Assembly: GCA_937915285.1 (NCBI GenBank)
Contig: CALDNG010000405.1
Span: 1 to 20,360, forward strand
Direction: 5' to 3'
Origin: an uncultured Desulfomonile sp.
GTDB lineage: Bacteria; Desulfobacterota; Desulfomonilia; Desulfomonilales; Desulfomonilaceae
DNA: 20,360 bases
A model generated the notes under the pieces. The model ran no database searches, was not told the DNA's origin, and saw only the letters and a list, made by a program, of their open reading frames with translations. Position 1 is the stretch's first letter; each line of letters opens with the position of its first letter. Both the position numbers and the translations under genes were made by a program. This document shows positions 8,058 to 14,916 of the stretch, in pieces.

Positions 8058-8750
8058 GTGGCGCAATTAATTTCATGGAAGAATGTTGAGTCGGTAAAGT
8101 TGAACGAGAGCACATCCAGGAAGATGGTCTGGGGCGAAAAGGTGATGGCCGTTTTGATCGATTTGGCCCCGGATTCAAAAGTGCCACTTCATGATCATGA
8201 ATCCGAACAAATGACCATGGTGCAAAAAGGGACGCTTACAATTTCTTTTCCAGGTCAGGATGATGTCCAACTCAAATTCGGGGATGTCCTTGTCATACCT
8301 TCTCTACAGCCGCACAGCGCAAGGTCCGGACCAGAGGGATGCACGGTAATGGATGTTTTCTCTCCGATTAGGCAGGACTTCATCGATGGATCAGCCGCCT
8401 ACTATGGTGATCAGAATGCGGATGAGAAAAAAACCGAAGACGGGAGCGCCCGCAGACCATCACTCGATCCATATCAGGCTCTCAGAGGCTATCTTGCCGG
8501 AGTGGGCATTGACATCCCTATTGACACATTAAGGCAAACGCCACTGGATCTACTTGCACGATATGTTTATGAAAAGGAATGTATTACCATGGGGCAGCTC
8601 CGTGAGGTGCTCGGAATAGACAAGAAACAGGCCAAAGACCTTCTGCGCCAGTGGAAACATGGGGATGACCATAGCGAGTCAAGTCATAGACGCAAACTGG
8701 AAAGGTTGATAGTCCTGCCCAATGAAATAGCGAGATACAAGGTCGACTGA
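8058..8750 (+). CDS. Cupin-domain protein with extra C-terminal helical region
   Basis: 230 residues from a GTG at 8058 preceded by TGGAGAT. The N-terminal half (about 1-110) is a single cupin beta barrel. Its first motif, HDHESEQ, gives His45, His47 and Gln51; the second, with FGDVLVIPSLQPHSA, gives His86. These are the usual metal ligands, with Gln in a position often Glu. After a charged linker (about 118-145) comes a C-terminal region (about 150-230) with a predicted helix-turn-helix-like segment, ITMGQLREVLGIDKKQAKDL. The substrate is unknown. Such a cupin plus helical tail could be a ligand-sensing regulator or an enzyme fused to an interaction domain; I cannot choose. The next gene is a methyltransferase 25 bases away. 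Confidence 0.85.
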   Translation: MAQLISWKNVESVKLNESTSRKMVWGEKVMAVLIDLAPDSKVPLHDHESEQMTMVQKGTLTISFPGQDDVQLKFGDVLVIPSLQPHSARSGPEGCTVMDVFSPIRQDFIDGSAAYYGDQNADEKKTEDGSARRPSLDPYQALRGYLAGVGIDIPIDTLRQTPLDLLARYVYEKECITMGQLREVLGIDKKQAKDLLRQWKHGDDHSESSHRRKLERLIVLPNEIARYKVD

Positions 8751-8775
8751 AGGCGCACAACCGGTAAAGAGAGTC

Positions 8776-9567
8776 ATGGAATCTGATAAAATCCAGAAGA
8801 TAAAGGCCGCCGTGAAGCGCAATTTTGACAGCAGCCCTGACAACTACGATGAATTTGAGTCAAAGTACGGTTTCTTCCAAGATCTCAACGCGTTTCTTCT
8901 TAAAGCCGTTAATCCTCAAGCAACAAACAGGATCCTGGACATAGGGTGTGGAACCGGGGCAAGCTCAATGCAACTTGTAAAGGCATTTCCAAGTGCATGC
9001 GTGGTCGGGCTTGACAATTCCCCTGCGATGCTCGAGAAAGCCAGGGACAACTGCAAGAGCTTTCAGGGCCTTGCTTTCATTGAGGGTGATGCTTCGGCTT
9101 TAAAGGATTGCATAGATGAACCATTCGACATCATCATCTACAGCGCGTCCATCTTTTTGATTCCCGATTTCAGGGAGAGTCTTCTTCAAGCCATTGATTT
9201 GTTGCGTCCAGATGGAAGGATAGGGCTAACATTTATGGACGGGGTTTACTCTGACCGGGGGGAAAACGTGTTCGCCGCTGTGGAAGAGAAAACTCGATTG
9301 GGACTAAGCCTAAAAAAACCGGTTTCCCTTAATGATCTTCAGGACTGCATGAAATCCCTGTGCAAATCAGTCCGAATGACTCAGGCTAACTTTGAGCAGC
9401 CCAAACAGCAGGTAAGGGATTTCTTTTCCATTCAGGCGATGTCTGCCGGCCTCTTCCCAACCCTGGATTACAAAGGGCGCCTCGAAAAAATAGACAAACT
9501 ATTCGAAAACATTCCAGATGAAAACCTCACTTTCAGATGGATGATAGTCGTAGGGGCGAAGTCCTGA
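8776..9567 (+). CDS. Class I SAM-dependent methyltransferase
   Basis: 263 residues with a Rossmann-type methyltransferase core. Motif I (ILDIGCGTG) is at residues 53-61 and binds S-adenosylmethionine; VVGLDNSPAML near 76-86 carries the acidic loop after strand beta-2. IEGDASAL and FDIIIYSASI are the motif II/III regions. An N-terminal helical section (about 1-45, with FDSSPDNYDEFESKYGFF) is typical of the UbiE/BioC-like and small-molecule methyltransferase groups. The substrate cannot be told from sequence. The ATG at 8776 has AAAGAGAG upstream. It is probably cotranscribed with the cupin gene. A convergent small minus-strand gene follows, with no clear terminator. Confidence 0.9.
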   Translation: MESDKIQKIKAAVKRNFDSSPDNYDEFESKYGFFQDLNAFLLKAVNPQATNRILDIGCGTGASSMQLVKAFPSACVVGLDNSPAMLEKARDNCKSFQGLAFIEGDASALKDCIDEPFDIIIYSASIFLIPDFRESLLQAIDLLRPDGRIGLTFMDGVYSDRGENVFAAVEEKTRLGLSLKKPVSLNDLQDCMKSLCKSVRMTQANFEQPKQQVRDFFSIQAMSAGLFPTLDYKGRLEKIDKLFENIPDENLTFRWMIVVGAKS

Positions 9568-9655
9568 TACAAACAACAGATCGCCGGGGTGGTTGAGGCC
9601 ATTATACTATAGGGCCCCTTGATCCCGTAAACTCGCCAAATTATGGCGGCAGCCA

Positions 9656-9949
9656 CTATCTGTTGTCTCTCATTTGATGATTCAACTGCTCAGGGGATGA
9701 GTTTGCGGCAGGATGTCTGTTTTCTGCTTCCCGTTTGGCCTCCATGTATAGCTGTTTGATTTCTTCGAGTCTGTCGGTTGAGATGTTATCCTTATCTGAG
9801 GCCGATGGAGCAGGTTGATTCATCTGATGGCTGCGCCACTGCTCAGGGTTGGTCCTGGCAGCCTGACTCATGGACTGGCTCTCAACCTGATACGAAGAAA
9901 AAAACACCGCGGTGAAAACGGTAGTGATAACACAGAATGTATGTTTCAT
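9656..9949 (-). CDS. Small exported polar protein, unknown function
   Basis: 97 residues beginning with a plausible signal peptide (MKHTFCVITTVFTAVFFSSY), cleaved around residue 20-27. The mature part is rich in Gln, Asn, Ser, Pro and Glu, with low hydrophobicity. It has a predicted helix (about 59-78, DRLEEIKQLYMEAKREAEN) and no Cys, so a soluble periplasmic or secreted protein is likely. No family is recognised. It follows the acyl-CoA synthetase gene by about 180 bases on the same strand, with a hairpin between, so it is probably transcribed separately. It could be a chance ORF; the signal peptide is the main argument for it. Confidence 0.55.
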   Translation of the reverse strand: MKHTFCVITTVFTAVFFSSYQVESQSMSQAARTNPEQWRSHQMNQPAPSASDKDNISTDRLEEIKQLYMEAKREAENRHPAANSSPEQLNHQMRDNR

Positions 9950-10044
9950 AGGGACTCTGCAAAATTTCCTGACTTCTCCTGAGGTCTCCTACAGGACTCA
10001 GATTTCGATTATCATAAACAGCCCGGGAAAACAACCTGGACAAA

Positions 10045-10077
10045 CCCGCTCTCCCAGAAGGGATTTTGCCGAGCGGG
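10045..10077 (-). terminator. Hairpin downstream of the acyl-CoA synthetase
   Basis: CCCGCTC (10045-10051) pairs with GAGCGGG (10071-10077), with an inner CCC/GGG helix. On the minus strand it lies about 55 bases past the stop at 10132 and is followed by TTTG. It is a weak rho-independent terminator candidate. Confidence 0.5.
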
Positions 10078-10131
10078 CTTGCGCAGATCAGAATATTAGC
10101 GGACAGCCAACAAACGAAAACCTAAAATAGA

Positions 10132-11721
10132 CTACCTGTTGTCACTCCATTTACCAAACTGTTCACGCAGCACCCTGTGCAGGATCTTGCCGGTTCCTGT
10201 TCGTGGCATCTCGTCATCTTCAATAAAGTCGATGGATTTTGGCGCCTTGTATGCGGCAATTTTTGTCCTCGCATACCGTTTCATCTCTTCTTTCAGTCCT
10301 TCTGACGCGTCTTCGATATCCTTGAGTATGATGAAAGCGTGTATGGCCTCACCCCATTTTTCATGTGGCACACCAATGACTGCTACGTCCTTCACCTTGG
10401 GGTGCGATGCCAAGGTGTTTTCAACTTCCGACGGGAACACATTCTCACCACCGGTGATAATCATGTTGGCCTTGCGGTCAACCAGGACATAGAATCCATC
10501 CGAGTCCCTGTAGCACATGTCGCCTGCAGTAAACCATTCCCCCTGAAAGACTTCCTTGGTTTTCTCGGGTAGTCCCCAGTATTCCTTGAAAATCATCGGA
10601 GTCCTTGCGTAGAGTTCTCCAACTTCACCATCCGAGACTTCGTTACCCTCCTCATCAAGCACCTTTATCCTGTCAATCCCGAATATTTCCCTACCTATCG
10701 TGCCAAGTTTACGTAGCTGATCTTCAGGCCTGCATAAAGTCACCAAGCCTGCCTCGGTCGATCCATAGGCCTCCCAAAGTTCCGCATTCTTGAAAAAGTC
10801 AAGGATCGCAATTTTCGTCTCTTTCCTGGCAGGAGCTGATGAAATAAGCAACTGTCTCATGGAGGATACGTTGAACCTACCCTTGATTGATTCAGGTAAT
10901 GAAAGGATCATTATGTAGTGGGTCGGAACCAGCGAGGTGAATGTTATGCCGTATTTTTCGACCGTAGCGAGGAAGTCTTCCGGGTTGAAGCTTGATTCAT
11001 TGTAAACACACACGGCGCCGGAAACCATCGTATAAGGGAATGAATAGAAAATCGAGTTGACATGGCACATGGGCATGACCATCAAGGCCTTGTCTGTCGG
11101 TTTTAAACCCATGTTGGCGATATCCAGATAGTACATGCCAAGGTAAGACTCGTGAGTCCTCACCACTCCCTTGGGTTTTCCAGTGGTGCCAGACGTATAC
11201 ATGAAGGTCCAAGGGTCTTCCGCGTCAACCGTTACGTCCGGTTCCTCATGAGAAGAGGCTTCAAGCCATTTCTCATATTCAACGTAACCATCAGGAGCAG
11301 TCTCCCCAGGTTCTCCGAGATACACATAAGCGTTAGCCGGAACAGGAAGCCGATCCTTGATTCCATTGATCATCTCAACAAATGGTTTTTCAACAATGAA
11401 GGCCTTGCAACCCGCGTTATTGACTATGTACTCAATTTCCGGACCCGCCAGCCTAAACATGATTGGGACACTAATCTGACCGCCCTTGGCGCTTCCGGCA
11501 TAAATCTCCATCCACTCAACACGGTTGAATGCTAAAACTGCAAATCGGTCTCCATGTCCGCATCCCATCTTTTTGAGGCCGTTGGCTAGTCTGCAACTAC
11601 GCTCATTCCACTGGCTGAAGGTGAAATCCCTATTCTTATCCTGGCACCCTAGCCTGTCCGGATAATGTTCGGCTTGTCTGCTCAAGACCACTCCCATGTG
11701 AATCCATTTGCTTACCGTCAT
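10132..11721 (-). CDS. AMP-dependent acyl-CoA synthetase/ligase
   Basis: About 529 residues from the ATG at 11721, which has GGAGG five bases upstream; a TTG at 11733 in frame overlaps that site and is rejected. It is an ANL-superfamily enzyme that activates a carboxylic acid via an acyl-adenylate and transfers it to CoA. The P-loop FMYTSGTTGKPKG is at 173-185, YGSTEAG at 319-325, TAGD near 398, and the C-terminal PRTGTGKI carries the catalytic lysine near 512. The PMCHVNSIFYS segment near 217-227 is a substrate-pocket region, but acyl specificity cannot be read off. It is divergent from the PaaK-like gene and has a strong promoter about 280 bases upstream. The two may serve one catabolic pathway for fatty or aromatic acids. 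Confidence 0.92.
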   Translation of the reverse strand: MTVSKWIHMGVVLSRQAEHYPDRLGCQDKNRDFTFSQWNERSCRLANGLKKMGCGHGDRFAVLAFNRVEWMEIYAGSAKGGQISVPIMFRLAGPEIEYIVNNAGCKAFIVEKPFVEMINGIKDRLPVPANAYVYLGEPGETAPDGYVEYEKWLEASSHEEPDVTVDAEDPWTFMYTSGTTGKPKGVVRTHESYLGMYYLDIANMGLKPTDKALMVMPMCHVNSIFYSFPYTMVSGAVCVYNESSFNPEDFLATVEKYGITFTSLVPTHYIMILSLPESIKGRFNVSSMRQLLISSAPARKETKIAILDFFKNAELWEAYGSTEAGLVTLCRPEDQLRKLGTIGREIFGIDRIKVLDEEGNEVSDGEVGELYARTPMIFKEYWGLPEKTKEVFQGEWFTAGDMCYRDSDGFYVLVDRKANMIITGGENVFPSEVENTLASHPKVKDVAVIGVPHEKWGEAIHAFIILKDIEDASEGLKEEMKRYARTKIAAYKAPKSIDFIEDDEMPRTGTGKILHRVLREQFGKWSDNR

Positions 11722-11861
11722 AAAGTCCTCCAAAATACTCTGTTGTATTCAGTTCCCAGTTGTGGTTCAGCTATACGCGCTACTGATAACGAAGCACGCA
11801 CAAAACCCAATGGCGTGAGCTGCACAGATGTCCCGGAAATCAAGGCATAACAACCTTTGTG

Positions 11862-11877
11862 TTTCATTAGAATGAAA
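11862..11877. promoter_or_regulatory. Palindromic operator candidate
   Basis: TTTCATT and AATGAAA flank two bases (AG), a perfect palindrome. AATGAAATG recurs at 11911-11919. It lies in the leader of the acyl-CoA synthetase. Palindromes of this type are common operators of TetR-family regulators of fatty-acid genes, but no regulator is identified here. Confidence 0.45.
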
Positions 11878-11964
11878 TGTTTTCCTAACAGGCCAACGTC
11901 GGCGCTAAAAAATGAAATGCTATTTTTATCAAAAAATGGGAAGATCAGAGTGATTACAAGACTA

Positions 11965-11991
11965 TTACCAAGTCCTATAATAATTTGGTAA
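11965..11991. promoter_or_regulatory. Inverted repeat straddling a -10 box
   Basis: TTACCAA (11965-11971) and TTGGTAA (11985-11991) are perfect inverted half-sites whose centres are 20 bases apart. The TATTAT -10 box of the minus-strand promoter lies between them, so a bound dimer would block RNA polymerase. Confidence 0.5.
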
Positions 11992-12005
11992 ATCCACACT
12001 GTCAA
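11977..12005 (-). promoter_or_regulatory. Strong sigma-70-type promoter for acyl-CoA synthetase
   Basis: On the minus strand TTGACA (12005-12000) and TATTAT (11982-11977) are separated by exactly 17 bases. The transcript would carry a leader of about 250 bases before the ATG at 11721. Confidence 0.65.
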
Positions 12006-12168
12006 CTTCTATCAGCAGACTGCTCAATCGAGTCGGGAGGTTAGCTCTTTCACCACATCAGGAATTAACGGTGTTCCCCATGCTGAAAAATCAAACACTT
12101 GGTCGCCTGTGCCATGTCGGTCCATCTTCACTGACAGCGGTGTGGCACGGTCGGCAGAACTTCTTGAT

Positions 12169-12198
12169 TTGACAAAAAAATTCTTTCGATGACAAAAT
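12169..12198 (+). promoter_or_regulatory. Promoter-like element upstream of the PaaK-like gene
   Basis: TTGACA at 12169-12174 is followed after 18 bases by CAAAAT (12193-12198), a partial -10 match. TGACAAAA occurs at 12170-12177 and again at 12190-12197, exactly 20 bases apart, which may be an activator or repressor site rather than a promoter alone. Confidence 0.4.
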
Positions 12199-12268
12199 CT
12201 TCCCGATGCGCTAACAAATTAGTAGTACCGACGGTTTTTCTCAAAAAGTCAACGGATGGAGGCGATTA

Positions 12269-13540
12269 ATGAGTCAAATTGACAGGAACTCGGGTATGTT
12301 GCACGCGCAGGAGGCTTTTGGGACTTCCCAAAGGAAAGCCTATCAGGAGAAATTCCTGGGCGAGGTTATCACTACGGCTTATTCTGCCGGAACTCCATTG
12401 CGTGCAGCCATGGACGAGTTGGGTCTGCGACCGGATGCGGTCAGGACTGTCGATGATCTTCAAAAGCTACCGATTACAAAGAAGAAAGATCTTTCTGAAG
12501 CGCAAAAAGCCCGTCCTCCCTTCGGGGGCTTTCTGACTGTTCCGATGTCCGACCTGGTGAGAATTCATCAGTCGCCCGGGCCGATTTATGATCCGGTCGG
12601 AAAGGTTCAGGATTACTGGCGCTGGAAGACTGCTCTGTATTCGGTGGGATTTCGCTCTGGGGACATAGTAATAAATACGTTCGCCTATCATCTGACGCCT
12701 GCGGGCCACATGTTTGAAGAAGGGATGACTGAACTTGGGGCAGTGGTAATCCCGACGGGCGTAGGAAACACCGAAGCCCAGGCAGAGATACTAAAGAGTC
12801 TTAAGGTCACAGGATACATCGGAACCCCAAGCTTCCTAATGGCCATCCTGAAAAAAGCTGAAGAAATGGAGATAATTTCTTCAGTCAATCTTCAGGTAGC
12901 CTTTCTCGCAGCCGAAATGCTGCCAGAATCCATGAGGAAAAGATTCTTTGACGATTATGGAATAATAGGTCGGCAGGCTTACGGAACAGCCGACGTCGGT
13001 TGCGTATCCTATGAGTGCTCACAACTAAGCGGAATGCATATACATCATGATGTCATAGTAGAGATCGTAGATCCACAGACCGGCGAGGCGCTTCCTGAGG
13101 GTTCAGTTGGAGAGGTTGTTGTAACGTGTAACAACAAAATTTACCCACTGATCCGTTTCGGGACAGGTGACCTGTCATGCCTGGCAGTAGATGAGTGTTC
13201 CTGTGGAAGGAAATCCCCCAGGTTGACTCGAATCATGGGAAGAGCCGATCAGGTGACAAAGGTGAAGGGAATGTTCGTTCACCCCTCGCAGGTCCAGCGA
13301 GTTGTCGATAGCTTCCCAGGCGTCATAACCAAAGGACGTCTCCTAGTAGAAAGAGCCCAGGATCAGGACCTCATGACACTGGAAATTGAAATGAATGAAG
13401 AACTGGGACCGCAACTCAGGACATCGATAGAAAATGCGATAAAAGAAACAATCAAACTCAAGGGCGCTGTCAAAAAGATACCCAACGACACACTCAAGGA
13501 CGGATTCAGGGTTATCGAAGACGTCCGTAAGTGGGACTGA
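12269..13540 (+). CDS. PaaK-like phenylacetate-CoA ligase family protein
   Basis: 423 residues from the ATG at 12269, with GGAGG eight bases upstream. The length and C-terminal motifs are those of phenylacetate-CoA ligase (PaaK): YGTADVG at 238-244 (adenylate-binding YG-T-E-like), RFGTGDLS at 296-303, and MGRADQVTKVKGMFVHPS at 323-340, which precedes the swinging C-terminal domain. Three Cys (304, 310, 312) lie in LSCLAVDECSCGRK, as in many PaaK proteins. The usual SSGTTGKP phosphate loop is replaced by QSPGPIYDPVGKV near 101-113, so ATP handling is altered or relaxed. It may activate an aromatic or other acid, or it may be a divergent paralogue. A strong terminator follows. Confidence 0.85.
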   Translation: MSQIDRNSGMLHAQEAFGTSQRKAYQEKFLGEVITTAYSAGTPLRAAMDELGLRPDAVRTVDDLQKLPITKKKDLSEAQKARPPFGGFLTVPMSDLVRIHQSPGPIYDPVGKVQDYWRWKTALYSVGFRSGDIVINTFAYHLTPAGHMFEEGMTELGAVVIPTGVGNTEAQAEILKSLKVTGYIGTPSFLMAILKKAEEMEIISSVNLQVAFLAAEMLPESMRKRFFDDYGIIGRQAYGTADVGCVSYECSQLSGMHIHHDVIVEIVDPQTGEALPEGSVGEVVVTCNNKIYPLIRFGTGDLSCLAVDECSCGRKSPRLTRIMGRADQVTKVKGMFVHPSQVQRVVDSFPGVITKGRLLVERAQDQDLMTLEIEMNEELGPQLRTSIENAIKETIKLKGAVKKIPNDTLKDGFRVIEDVRKWD

Positions 13541-13550
13541 TATGACCCAA

Positions 13551-13582
13551 AAAAAAGAGGCCGAGTCACCGGCCTCTTTTTT
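13551..13582. terminator. Strong bidirectional terminator
   Basis: AAAAAAGAGGCCG (13551-13563) pairs perfectly with CGGCCTCTTTTTT (13570-13582) around a six-base loop. It closes the PaaK-like gene on the plus strand and the HesB/FmdB operon on the minus strand. Confidence 0.95.
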
Positions 13583-13613
13583 CAAGCGATGCAACCGCAC
13601 CGCATAGCTAACC

Positions 13614-13814
13614 TCAGGAATGTCCACTGCCTGCGCTGTGCCCGCAGGACGAGCCCAGTCCACGTTCAATGGAGGAACTCGAGAACACCGAAAGAATTTT
13701 GGTCACATCCGAGCTGTCGCAATCAGGACAGTTCGGAGGGTTGAGTTCAGAAGAAAATACCAGTCGCTCAAATTCCTTGCCACATTTTCCACAAACGAAT
13801 TCGAAAATAGGCAT
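13614..13814 (-). CDS. FmdB-family zinc-ribbon protein
   Basis: 66 residues from the ATG at 13814 (MPIFEF), with GTGAGG about ten bases upstream; a TTG at 13820 is in frame but less likely. The N-terminus matches the FmdB/CxxC zinc-ribbon pattern: MPIFEFVCGKCGKEFE followed by NCPDCDSSD, giving the two CxxC knuckles. The tail is Ser- and Gly-rich with a CGHSAGSGHS end, which may also bind metal. FmdB proteins are widespread regulatory-type small proteins of uncertain function. It starts 12 bases after the stop of the HesB-like selenoprotein, so the two are probably cotranscribed and may work together. The two-way terminator downstream closes the operon. Confidence 0.88.
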   Translation of the reverse strand: MPIFEFVCGKCGKEFERLVFSSELNPPNCPDCDSSDVTKILSVFSSSSIERGLGSSCGHSAGSGHS

Positions 13815-13826
13815 TTTCAAACCTCA

Positions 13827-14132
13827 CTAGCCACAACTGCATCCGCTTCCGCATCCTTCGGACGCAGAGTTAACCAACTCAGCCATCGGGCCGAATATAC
13901 TGGACTTGATTGCCAGACCGCCTGATTCCTTTATGATCTTCATCGCAAATGGGTCTACAACCAAAGGTAGTTCATTGATCACATGCTGTTCGTCGCCTTC
14001 TTTTAGCTCATCCAGAGCCAATCCCATGCTGGGACCGCCTCAACCATAGCCGCCAAAAAAAACCCTGAGGAACTGATTGTCAACCAGTTTCTCCCTGAGA
14101 AATTTTGTTGATTCTTCGTCAATCGTGAACAT
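13827..14132 (-). CDS. HesB/IscA-like selenoprotein (in-frame UGA = selenocysteine)
   Basis: 101 residues from the ATG at 14132 with AGGAG six bases upstream. The UGA at 14042-14040 is read as Sec31. The segment reads FFGGYG-U-GGPSMGLALDE, matching HesB/IscA A-type iron-sulfur carriers, where the U position is normally the first ligand Cys. Reading continues unbroken to a Cys-rich tail (GCGSGCSCG; Cys94, 98, 100), corresponding to the other ligands. The downstream piece from an internal ATG at 14027 would be a headless fragment, so a stop at UGA makes no sense. HesB-like selenoproteins are a known but rare family. A hairpin just after the UGA is a candidate SECIS. The role is presumably iron-sulfur or redox handling; this is inference. 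FmdB-like gene follows in the same operon. Confidence 0.9.
14012..14042 (-). promoter_or_regulatory. Candidate bacterial SECIS after the HesB-like UGA
   Basis: Just downstream of the UGA (14042-14040) the minus strand can fold TCCC-AGCAT-GGGA (14034-14022), with G in the loop. A larger alternative pairs CCAG (14032-14029) with CTGG (14015-14012). The first has its loop only nine bases after the UGA, closer than usual, so which fold is used is unresolved. Confidence 0.5.
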
Positions 14133-14367
14133 GTTTGTCTCCTAGCGAGATTCGTCTTGTTTATAACTACAAGACTATTCATATATCCGAATGTAGTCAA
14201 GGGCCAGCTAAAATTTTATGCCACCCAACCACAATCTTCACAAAAAAATCGGTCATATTGACAATGACATAGCTGGTTGCTGCCTATACACCAATTTTCA
14301 AGCATAACCCGGATAAGGATTGATTACCACAATTATTAGTGAAACCATGGGAAAGTTCACTGGATGG

Positions 14368-14916
14368 TCACTCCATAAGACGGTCAATAAAAACTTTCAG
14401 CTTCCTGAGTTCACTCTGAACCGATGGCGGTCTACCTTTGTCCTTGCAAGTCTTGCAGTCCTCTTGCGCTGATGAGGCCCCATCACCGGTGGATGTCAAG
14501 TCTCCGAGGTAGGGTAGGGGAACACCGTTGCCCTCGCGGTATCTCTGGACCAGTTTCCTGAGACTTTTCTGTATCTGCTTCTCACCTATCAGGATATTTT
14601 CACCTATGATTATCAAGGGAACGGAGAATTTGTTGGCGCTGTGGACTGACTCTATTCGTTCAAAGACCAGATAGTCCTCCGGACGTGTTATGTCGAAGGC
14701 TTTGATTTTGAGGCCCTCATCCCTGGTAAGGCTATCGAGCAAAGGTCTTACGTGATCGCAAACCGTGCAGTCGCTGGATCCGAAATACACCGCCCAGACA
14801 TCTCCAGGAGAGCCCGATGCAGCTACCTGAACAGAAAAAGTCACTGACGCCAGAACAAACAGGCAGCCGGCAGTAAGTGTCCTGACAAAAAGAATTGATC
14901 GTTGAAGAGACTTCAT
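14368..14916 (-). CDS. Exported thioredoxin-like protein with CTVC motif
   Basis: 182 residues. The N-terminus has a basic start, then a hydrophobic stretch (about 9-33), giving a signal peptide cleaved near ASG or a membrane anchor. The mature part is thioredoxin-like: WAVYFGSSDCTVCDHVRPLL places the redox CxxC at Cys50-Cys53, and KFSVPLIII gives the usual cis-Pro at 100. A second CxxC (CKTC, 154-157) sits in the C-terminal tail. It probably works in periplasmic thiol-disulfide exchange. The start overlaps the stop of the preceding 117-residue gene as ATGA, indicating translational coupling. About 235 bases separate it from the selenoprotein gene, so the two may be separate units. Confidence 0.85.
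   Translation of the reverse strand: MKSLQRSILFVRTLTAGCLFVLASVTFSVQVAASGSPGDVWAVYFGSSDCTVCDHVRPLLDSLTRDEGLKIKAFDITRPEDYLVFERIESVHSANKFSVPLIIIGENILIGEKQIQKSLRKLVQRYREGNGVPLPYLGDLTSTGDGASSAQEDCKTCKDKGRPPSVQSELRKLKVFIDRLME

Larger units (their letters stand above)
11722..12268. promoter_or_regulatory. Control region between two divergent CoA ligases
   Basis: About 550 bases without a convincing gene. It contains a strong minus-strand promoter (11977-12005), an inverted repeat across its -10 box, a 16-base palindrome (11862-11877), and plus-strand promoter-like elements (12169-12198). It is AT-rich and likely holds operators for catabolic regulation. No ORF inside it has a ribosome site and family resemblance. 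Confidence 0.6.

Noticed and set aside
11718..12005. Minus-strand ORF of 95 residues
   Set aside because: Its TTG start is the -35 box of the predicted promoter, it has no ribosome site, and it overlaps the start of the acyl-CoA synthetase.
12109..12148. GTGCCA/TGGCAC inverted repeat
   Set aside because: Only six-base arms with a long loop; could be chance.
12143..12158. TGGCAC resembling a sigma-54 -24 box
   Set aside because: The following GC falls two bases too close to the GG for a sigma-54 promoter, and the -12 TTGC is missing.
13827..14027. HesB-like gene starting at the internal ATG
   Set aside because: It would lack the first ligand and the N-terminal strands, and there is a better ATG with ribosome site upstream that reads through the UGA.
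14003..14200. Minus-strand ORF across the HesB-like start in another frame
   Set aside because: It runs out of frame with the selenoprotein and has no family features.
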